Source: Bacillota bacterium (lineage in GTDB: Bacteria; Bacillota_I; Bacilli_A; RFN20; CAG-826). Taken from it: a DNA stretch of 7,167 bases. Location of the stretch: positions 1-7,167 of the forward strand of contig JAEZUH010000045.1 in assembly GCA_023443485.1 (NCBI GenBank), written 5' to 3'. A model generated the notes under the pieces. That model was not told the origin of the DNA, did not search any database, and saw only the letters and a list, made by a program, of their open reading frames with translations. A program made the translations under genes and the position numbers. Below are positions 1 through 4,637 of this stretch, piece after piece (position 1 is the first letter of the stretch; each line of letters opens with the position of its first letter).

Positions 1-579
1 ATTCACTCTTCCGGCCACCCAGCAAGACAAGAATTGCGATTACTTCTAAAGATTATTAAACCAAAGTATTTTATGCCGATGCATGGTGAATACCGTATGT
101 TGAGATTGCATGCTGAACTGGCCTCAACAGTCGGTGTTCCTCTTGATAAATGTTTTATTTTAGATAATGGAGACACAATCACCATGGCATATGGAAAAGT
201 TACGCCTGGTTATCAAGTAGAACACGGAAATACCTACATCGATGGCAAAGATATCACCGGTTTAGCTGATGCAGTTATCGCTGATCGTCGAATCTTAACT
301 GAAGATGGAATGCTCACTATCGCAATTTCTGTTGACAGTAGAACTAATGGTCTTATCGTTCCGCCTACCTTTTTTGCAAAAGGCATCATTAACCAAGGCA
401 ATGCTAAAGTCATGGAAGAATGTCGTGGTTTAGTGGAGACCGCTATTCGTGACAAATTACGTAGCAAGACTAGTTTCAGTGAATTGAAAGCAGTAATCAA
501 AAAAATTGCTGGAGATTATTTATTTACTAAAACAGCTAGAAGACCAATGATAATCCCAGTCATAATGTCAAAGAACTAA
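1..579 (+). CDS. rnj: Ribonuclease J, C-terminal part (cut by left window edge)
   Basis: This is the last 192 residues of an RNase J, a zinc-dependent beta-CASP metallo-beta-lactamase enzyme with endonuclease and 5'-3' exonuclease activity in mRNA decay and rRNA maturation. The frame is open from base 1, so the gene starts outside the window; a TTG at base 34 is only an internal Leu. Visible marks are the HSSGH beta-CASP motif at residues 2-6 and PKYFMPMHGEYR at about 21-32, whose His belongs to the rejoined metallo-lactamase core. The rest is the RNase J-specific C-terminal domain, ending in the RRPMIIPVI stretch typical of family ends. Members have about 555 residues, so roughly two thirds is missing. 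Whether it is the J1 or J2 type cannot be told from this part. The stop (TAA) is one base before maf, implying co-transcription. No frameshift is seen. Confidence 0.95.
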   Translation: MHSSGHPARQELRLLLKIIKPKYFMPMHGEYRMLRLHAELASTVGVPLDKCFILDNGDTITMAYGKVTPGYQVEHGNTYIDGKDITGLADAVIADRRILTEDGMLTIAISVDSRTNGLIVPPTFFAKGIINQGNAKVMEECRGLVETAIRDKLRSKTSFSELKAVIKKIAGDYLFTKTARRPMIIPVIMSKN

Positions 580-580
580 T

Positions 581-1141
581 ATGTTTATCTTAGCAAGTCA
601 ATCTCCTCGAAGACATGAATTAATGAAGAGAATTGTTTCTCATTTTGTCGTTGAGGTTAGTTCAATTGATGAAAGTGAGTCACTATATCTCCCTCCCGCC
701 CTAGCTGTTAAAGATATCGCTTTTCGAAAGGGCGAAATCATCGCCAAAAAACATCCAAACGATATCGTTATCTCTGCCGACACAATTGTGGTGTTAGATA
801 ATCAAATTATTGGAAAACCAAAGGACGAAGAAGATGCTTTTCGAATTTTGAAAACATTGTCCAACAAGATGCATACAGTAATCACCGCTTTTTGTATTTT
901 TTATCAAGGCAAGGCGATGGAAAGAAGCGTTCATTCTCAAGTGATAATGAACCAATTGAACGATGAACTAATTAATAAATATATTGAAAGCAAAATTCCT
1001 TTGGACAAGGCCGGTGCTTATGGGGTTCAAGACAATAAAAAATTCCCAATTGTAAAGACTGTAATTGGGAGCCTCGATAATGTTGTTGGGTTTCCGGTTG
1101 AAGAAATAAAAAACGACTTACTGAGAAGTCATTTGCTATAA
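581..1141 (+). CDS. maf: Maf-family nucleoside triphosphate pyrophosphatase (YhdE-like)
   Basis: A complete 186-residue Maf protein. The family hydrolyses non-canonical or excess pyrimidine nucleoside triphosphates (dTTP, UTP and modified forms) to monophosphates and pyrophosphate in the cytoplasm, and has been linked to septum inhibition in Bacillus. The N-terminal SQSPRR motif (residues 6-11) with Glu13, the SADT motif (65-68) followed by GKP (78-80), HTVIT (98-102), DKAGAY (142-147) and the final NVVGFP (167-172) are all in place. SADT, rather than the GSDQ of the YceF/m7GTP branch, favours the dTTP/UTP type; that subtype is inference. The ATG is one base after the RNase J stop and has no clear Shine-Dalgarno sequence, so translation is probably coupled to the upstream gene. 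Transcription should end at the hairpin just downstream. Confidence 0.95.
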   Translation: MFILASQSPRRHELMKRIVSHFVVEVSSIDESESLYLPPALAVKDIAFRKGEIIAKKHPNDIVISADTIVVLDNQIIGKPKDEEDAFRILKTLSNKMHTVITAFCIFYQGKAMERSVHSQVIMNQLNDELINKYIESKIPLDKAGAYGVQDNKKFPIVKTVIGSLDNVVGFPVEEIKNDLLRSHLL

Positions 1142-1153
1142 AAATAGAAAAAT

Positions 1154-1190
1154 AATCGAGAATTAGATGGATTTCTCGATTTTTTCTTTT
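1154..1190. terminator. Bidirectional hairpin terminator between maf and the EIIB-like gene
   Basis: The arms AATCGAGAA (1154-1162) and TTCTCGATT (1173-1181) form a perfect 9-bp stem with a 10-base loop. On the + strand a T-rich run follows (to 1190), giving an intrinsic terminator for rnj-maf. On the - strand an interrupted T-rich stretch follows (complement of 1141-1153), so it may also end the nadK transcript. The right arm lies inside the last codons of the EIIB-like gene and its stop codon is in the loop. Confidence 0.8.
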
Positions 1191-1546
1191 ATCTCATCCG
1201 CTCCATTATCGATAACTAAAATTACTTTTTGAGACATGAGAATGACAGATGAAACTCCTAAGGTTTTCAATTTATTTTGATTGATAAGAGAAGTATCTTT
1301 TACTTCAAGAGTAAGTCTTGAACGGGATGCTGAAACGCTAATAATGTTGCTATTTCCTCCGAGAGAATTTATCCAGTCAACCCCCTCAGTTATTGAGGTG
1401 GTCTTTTTCTTATTTTGCTTGATTCGAGGAAGAACTAATAAAAAGAATAAAGTCACCAAAATAATAAAAATAATCGCTAAGCAAATCCATATAGCGTAAG
1501 TGCGAAGAAAATTGCTGAAGTCAACTTGCAAATCTGAATAGACCAT
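1163..1546 (-). CDS. Membrane-anchored PTS EIIB-like protein lacking the phospho-acceptor Cys
   Basis: A 127-residue protein with one strongly hydrophobic segment (about residues 17-39), then a basic stretch (RIKQNKKK, 41-48) that should lie in the cytoplasm, then a domain of about 75 residues resembling the glucose-family EIIB fold of the phosphotransferase system. The resemblance covers the INSLGG start (59-64), the SRLTLEVKD strand (76-84), the LGVSSVI turn (96-102) and the DEIKEKIEK end. In active EIIB the phosphorylated Cys sits in a C-x-T-R-L-type motif; aligned by eye, that position is Ser74 (TCC), and the protein contains no other Cys in this domain. It is therefore unlikely to carry phosphate by the normal route. 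It starts one base after the nadK stop; its AAGGAG lies inside nadK but 14 bases from the ATG, further than usual. The gene family is judged from pattern; a sensory or scaffolding role is guesswork. Confidence 0.72.
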   Translation of the reverse strand: MVYSDLQVDFSNFLRTYAIWICLAIIFIILVTLFFLLVLPRIKQNKKKTTSITEGVDWINSLGGNSNIISVSASRSRLTLEVKDTSLINQNKLKTLGVSSVILMSQKVILVIDNGADEIKEKIEKSI

Positions 1547-1547
1547 C

Positions 1548-2330
1548 TTATTTAATGAAACTCCTTCTTAACGATTTGATGTATTTATATTCTGGCGAAT
1601 GTAATAAATGAACCATCTTGCTTGAACGATAAACCTCTAAACGAAGAGCATTGTTCTGATTAATCACTACATTATCGAAACCAATCAAAGCTTCTTTAAA
1701 GCTTCCGGAAAAAGTGATTTTTGAATCGCCAGATATCACTAATGAGGCGCCCAAAGAACGATTGATATTGTTTTGAATCGTGGCTATTTCAGTCAACTCA
1801 AGAAGATCTAAAGAGTGGTCAATCAAAGAACCACCAAGTGATTTGTTATAGGCTGAACTTCCAAGTGAAGATGAAACGATCAATCCATTGCCTCGATATG
1901 TTTCTAATATTTCACAATCTATTTCCACATCGCAAATTAAAGTGTGGAAAGGATTTTCTAATCTAATTTCATTAACAGCATAAATGGTTTCAACACCATT
2001 TTCGGTTAAAATTTGGCCCTCTAAAAGATGATGAGAACTCTCTTCAAGCTTATTCTCTTCCAATAAACTGAAAAGTTGATGAATATCATTTGGATGGAAA
2101 TCATAGAAGAATCCGAGATTCCCCGCTCCTACTCCGAGAAATTTAACTGATTGAATTTTGGGAAGAAAATGATGAACGGCTCTTAAGAAAGTGCCATCCC
2201 CACCAACAAATATTACAACATCAGGGTTGTCGTTATCGATTGTCAAGCCATGAGAGATCGCTTCGTTAATTATTAATTTATCGATGTCACCGATTGGCTT
2301 ATGTTCATTAACAAATACTGCTATTTTCAT
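1548..2330 (-). CDS. nadK: NAD kinase
   Basis: A 260-residue ATP/polyphosphate-NAD kinase, normal for Bacillota (about 265). It phosphorylates NAD to NADP and sets the NADPH supply for biosynthesis and redox defence. Seen in order: GGDGT (residues 43-47) with the catalytic Asp45, GVGAGNLGFF (66-75) in place of the usual GxxTGxLGF, the conserved NE pair (120-121), and the RGNG-LIVSSSLGSSAYNKSLGG region (146-167) that binds the substrate. In most bacterial enzymes the third residue of that block is Asp (RGDG); here it is Asn148, although this site varies in mollicutes. The ATG has a good AGGAG seven bases upstream and a TATAAT box further up. It is the first gene of a two-gene unit with the EIIB-like gene and is divergent from the CYTH gene. 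Confidence 0.95.
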   Translation of the reverse strand: MKIAVFVNEHKPIGDIDKLIINEAISHGLTIDNDNPDVVIFVGGDGTFLRAVHHFLPKIQSVKFLGVGAGNLGFFYDFHPNDIHQLFSLLEENKLEESSHHLLEGQILTENGVETIYAVNEIRLENPFHTLICDVEIDCEILETYRGNGLIVSSSLGSSAYNKSLGGSLIDHSLDLLELTEIATIQNNINRSLGASLVISGDSKITFSGSFKEALIGFDNVVINQNNALRLEVYRSSKMVHLLHSPEYKYIKSLRRSFIK

Positions 2331-2354
2331 GGTTGTCTCCTAAACTATGTTATC

Positions 2355-2384
2355 ATTATATCGCACCTTCTCCTAAGGAGTTAA
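2355..2384 (-). promoter_or_regulatory. Candidate sigma-A promoter of nadK
   Basis: On the - strand a perfect TATAAT (2355-2360) is preceded by an 18-bp spacer and a weak TTAACT -35 (2379-2384, four of six consensus bases). The predicted start lies near 2348, giving a leader of about 18 bases that includes the AGGAG at 2337-2341. The -35 overlaps the ribosome binding site and leader of the divergent CYTH gene, so the two transcripts compete within 57 bp. No equally good promoter is visible for the CYTH gene; a TTGTCT at 2333-2338 with TTATAT at 2356-2361 is a weak option. Confidence 0.6.
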
Positions 2385-2387
2385 CAA

Positions 2388-2978
2388 ATGTCTCGAGAAA
2401 TTGAATATGAAAAAAGAGTTTTAATTAATGAAGACCAATATCAAAAGATTCTTCATTTTTTTCTAGATAAATATCCAGATAATAGATGTTTCAAACAAAC
2501 AAACCATTATTTTGACACACCTTCCTTTGACTTCAAGGTAAAAGGAATAGTTTTTCGACTTCGCAAAAGTGTGAAAAAACCCGCTGAATTAACTCTAAAA
2601 ATTAAGGGGTCAAATGGTGATCTTGAAATTAATCAGAATTTAACCTCAAAAGAAGAGATTTGCCTATTTAATGAAAAAACAATTCCTGAAGGCGAAATAA
2701 AAGACTATTTATGGAAGAGGGGTTTATTGTTTTCTTCTCTTAATTTAGTAGGGGCTTTAGAAACCTGTCGAATGGAAGCAAAAATTAACGACTATCTCAT
2801 TGTTATCGATAAAAATATTTATTTTGATATTTGCGATTACAACTTAGAAATTGAAGCGGAATCAATTAAAAGAGCGGAATCCATTATTTTAGAATTGTGT
2901 GATTTCTTTGGACTTGAATATAAAAAAGACTACTCAAGCAAGAGCAGTCGATTATTTAAATACTTAGAAATGAAATAG
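2388..2978 (+). CDS. CYTH-domain protein (YjbK-like triphosphate tunnel enzyme)
   Basis: A 196-residue single-domain CYTH protein, close in size to Bacillus YjbK (about 190). CYTH proteins form a beta-barrel tunnel that binds divalent metal and triphosphates; members include thiamine triphosphatases, inorganic triphosphatases and class IV adenylate cyclases, so the substrate cannot be named. Marks are the N-terminal EIEYEKRVLI strand (4-13), NHYFDTP (39-45), FRLRK (56-60), ELTLKIKG (67-74), the acidic EIEAES strand (154-159) and KDYSSKSSRLFKY near the end. Aligned by eye with YjbK, the signature ExExK reads E6-Y-E8-K-R10, with Arg for Lys. A strong AAGGAG (2375-2380) stands seven bases before the ATG. 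It diverges from nadK and converges on spx; in Bacillus yjbK lies near nadF and relP, so a role in nucleotide signalling is possible but not shown. Confidence 0.88.
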   Translation: MSREIEYEKRVLINEDQYQKILHFFLDKYPDNRCFKQTNHYFDTPSFDFKVKGIVFRLRKSVKKPAELTLKIKGSNGDLEINQNLTSKEEICLFNEKTIPEGEIKDYLWKRGLLFSSLNLVGALETCRMEAKINDYLIVIDKNIYFDICDYNLEIEAESIKRAESIILELCDFFGLEYKKDYSSKSSRLFKYLEMK

Positions 2979-2985
2979 GCTATTT
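2973..2985. repeat. Small palindrome holding both convergent stop codons
   Basis: AAATAG-G-CTATTT is a perfect inverted repeat about a single central base. The left half is the Lys-stop end of the CYTH gene and the right half, read on the other strand, is the Lys-stop end of spx, so the stops are separated by one base. No hairpin with a T-run is visible near it, so the two transcripts probably overlap at their 3' ends. Confidence 0.85.
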
Positions 2986-3423
2986 TGGGCAAGAGAGATT
3001 GTTTTGGACATGCTCACAATTCTCGTAGTTAGGACATTCACCTGAACGGCATGCCCATTCTGCTATTCTTCTTGCATGCGGAATGAAAACACGAATTTCG
3101 TCTGGATTATATCCGACTTGAATGCGTCGGTCATCCACCATGATTGGTCTTTTTAAAATCGAAGGATTATCGCGAATAAAAGAAATAAGTTCTTTTACAG
3201 ACATTGATTCAACATCAACATTTGATTCTTTAATTATTTTTGATCTTTCAGAAATGATGTCTTCAGTGCCGTTTTCTGATTTAACAAGTATGTCAGTCAA
3301 TTCCTTCTCATTTAATGTTGCAGCAAAAATATTTTTCTCGACGTAAGGTATTTTCTGGTCATCGAACCATTTTTTTACTTTACGACAACTACTGCAAGAT
3401 GGAGAAGTATAAATTTTTATCAT
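2980..3423 (-). CDS. spx: Spx-type transcriptional regulator with cysteine-rich C-terminal tail
   Basis: A 147-residue ArsC/Spx-family protein. Spx binds the alpha C-terminal domain of RNA polymerase and switches transcription under disulfide and heat stress. The redox pair C10-S-S-C13, Gly52 (in ENGTEDII, the polymerase-contact region), R60-S-K62, the RPI motif at 92-94 and QVGYNPDEIR (102-111) match Bacillus Spx nearly position by position, which argues for true Spx rather than an arsenate reductase. Classical Spx has about 131 residues and ends in a short tail recognised for YjbH/ClpXP degradation. Here, after about residue 114, the sequence departs and runs on with C125, C130, C136, H138 and C145, ending SCPK. 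This could bind zinc or an Fe-S cluster, or act as a second thiol sensor (inference). AGGTG lies five bases before the ATG. Its promoter region is shared with trpS. Confidence 0.9.
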   Translation of the reverse strand: MIKIYTSPSCSSCRKVKKWFDDQKIPYVEKNIFAATLNEKELTDILVKSENGTEDIISERSKIIKESNVDVESMSVKELISFIRDNPSILKRPIMVDDRRIQVGYNPDEIRVFIPHARRIAEWACRSGECPNYENCEHVQNNLSCPK

Positions 3424-3434
3424 AATTTCACCTA

Positions 3435-3452
3435 TTTGTAGTATACAACAAA
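3435..3452. promoter_or_regulatory. Palindromic candidate operator over the spx -10 region
   Basis: TTTGT-A-GTATAC-A-ACAAA is an 18-bp inverted repeat with one mismatched pair beside the GTATAC core. It covers the TATACT box of the spx promoter candidate. It matches none of the common Bacillota operators I checked by eye (PerR, Fur, Rex, FNR, TnrA, LexA), so the regulator is unknown. Short AT-rich palindromes do occur by chance. Confidence 0.4.
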
Positions 3453-3473
3453 GACACTTTTTCCTCGTATACT
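3440..3473. promoter_or_regulatory. Symmetric divergent promoter candidate for spx and trpS
   Basis: AGTATAC (3440-3446) and GTATACT (3467-3473) are exact inverted copies 20 bp apart. Each holds a TATACT box (five of six -10 bases) pointing outwards, towards spx on the left and trpS on the right. The 20 bp between them would carry both -35 regions, yet neither strand shows a good TTGACA. The implied spx leader is only about 10 bases, which is tight; the implied trpS leader is about 92 bases. Transcription from the two sides would be mutually exclusive. Confidence 0.42.
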
Positions 3474-3481
3474 TTTTTTAA

Positions 3482-3536
3482 AATGATTAAAGAAACATCT
3501 TTGTCCCAATCAAAGATTGAAAACTAAGCAATCATT
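3482..3536 (+). promoter_or_regulatory. Structured trpS leader without T-box signature
   Basis: The + strand leader holds an outer 7-bp pairing (AATGATT 3482-3488 with AATCATT 3530-3536) and an inner hairpin (ATCTTTG 3497-3503 with CAAAGAT 3511-3517, seven-base loop TCCCAAT). A competing pairing (GATTG 3515-3519 with CAATC 3529-3533) would disrupt both. No T-box sequence (GGTGGNACC type), no Trp-rich leader peptide and no terminator is visible. It may be a translational control element or chance folding of an AT-rich leader. Confidence 0.3.
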
Positions 3537-3571
3537 AACTAAACTATTAGCAAGTAAAAAGAGGCAGAAAT

Positions 3572-4561
3572 ATGGCAGATAGAATATTAACTGGAATCAA
3601 ACCGACTGGTCAATTGACCTTAGGAAATTACATAGGAGTTTTAAAGAATTTGCCAAAAATGATGGATCGTGGCGAATGTTTCATCTTTATTGCGGACTTG
3701 CATGCCTTGACATTGCCAATTGAACCAAAAGTTTTGGAACAAAATAGCATCGACATTGCTTCCTTTTATCTTGCGGCTGGGCTTGATCCTGAAAGAGTTG
3801 CTTTATTTTTACAAAGTGATGTTTCTGCTCATGCTGAAATGAACGCCATTATGCAAAATTATCTATATATGGGTGAGCTTTCTCGAATGACCCAATTCAA
3901 AGAGAAGTCCGCCAAGATGAAAGAATCTGGAATAGGTCTGGGCTTATTCGCTTATCCTGTGTTAATGGCTTGTGACATTATTCTTTATGACGCAAATACC
4001 ATCCCTGTGGGAGAAGACCAAGTTCAACATGTCGAACTTACCCGAGACTTAGTTAATCGTTTCAACCAACGTTATGGTGATATTTTACAAATGCCAAAAG
4101 CGGTGATTCCAAAAGTTGGCGCTCGTATTATGTCTTTATCTGACCCAATGAAAAAGATGAGCAAGTCAGATCCCAAGGGTGATATATATTTAAAAGATGA
4201 TATTGAAATAATTCGAAAAAAGATTATGTCCGCTGTCACTGATTCTGGCAGTGAGGTCAAATATGATGTCGAAAATAAACCTGGAATATCTAACCTATTA
4301 ACTATTTACGCATCGTTAAAGGATATTTCTATTCAAGAAGCTGAAGAACATTTCAAAGATTATCGTTATGGTGACTTTAAAAAAGAAGTTGCTCAAACAG
4401 TAGTTGATGAGTTAGAACCTTTCAAAAAACGATATGAGGCAATCATCGCATCAAAAAGCTATGTTAAAGCATTAAGAGATGGTGCAGCAAAGGCTTCTAT
4501 TGTCGCTACTAAAACTTTAAATCGCGTAAAAGATGCTGTTGGGCTTCTACGGACAAAATAG
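3572..4561 (+). CDS. trpS: Tryptophan--tRNA ligase
   Basis: A complete 329-residue class I aminoacyl-tRNA synthetase that joins Trp to tRNA-Trp, of normal length for bacteria (about 330). The ATP-binding HIGH equivalent lies in TGQLTLGNYIG (12-22), and KMSKS is at 195-199. The Trp-pocket ACDIILY carries Asp135, the counterpart of the indole-binding Asp in the Bacillus enzyme, and GEDQ (147-150) is followed by HVELTRDL. SRMTQFKEKS (104-113) and KPGISNLL further on also match the Bacillus type closely. The protein contains no tryptophan; the Trp conserved in the Geobacillus enzyme near residue 92 is absent. AGAGG (3560-3564) precedes the ATG by seven bases. The gene stands alone, with its own upstream region shared with spx and a strong terminator downstream. 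Confidence 0.97.
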   Translation: MADRILTGIKPTGQLTLGNYIGVLKNLPKMMDRGECFIFIADLHALTLPIEPKVLEQNSIDIASFYLAAGLDPERVALFLQSDVSAHAEMNAIMQNYLYMGELSRMTQFKEKSAKMKESGIGLGLFAYPVLMACDIILYDANTIPVGEDQVQHVELTRDLVNRFNQRYGDILQMPKAVIPKVGARIMSLSDPMKKMSKSDPKGDIYLKDDIEIIRKKIMSAVTDSGSEVKYDVENKPGISNLLTIYASLKDISIQEAEEHFKDYRYGDFKKEVAQTVVDELEPFKKRYEAIIASKSYVKALRDGAAKASIVATKTLNRVKDAVGLLRTK

Positions 4562-4591
4562 TATAAAACACCTGCAATTTAGAATGATTTT

Positions 4592-4625
4592 AAAAAAAGG
4601 TTTGGATTTAAGCCAAACCTTTTTA
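4592..4625. terminator. Strong bidirectional terminator between trpS and the phosphoglucomutase gene
   Basis: AAAAAGGTTTGG (4594-4605) and CCAAACCTTTTT (4613-4624) form a perfect 12-bp stem with a seven-base loop. The outer A/T part gives a T-run on either strand (five T on +, seven on -), so it can end both the trpS and the convergent phosphoglucomutase transcripts. Confidence 0.9.
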
Positions 4626-4637
4626 CTTAAATAAAGT

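Noticed and set aside
34..36. TTG as the start of a short 181-residue protein
   Set aside because: Residues before it continue the RNase J match (HSSGH motif), so it is an internal codon of a truncated gene.
2370..2380. CTCCT-A-AGGAG inverted repeat hiding the CYTH ribosome binding site
   Set aside because: At most four base pairs with a three-base loop; too weak to count as a regulatory hairpin without further support.
3483..3527. A 14-codon open frame (MIKETSLSQSKIEN) in the trpS leader, possible leader peptide
   Set aside because: It has no Shine-Dalgarno sequence and no Trp codon, and no attenuator follows, so there is nothing to support translation or attenuation.
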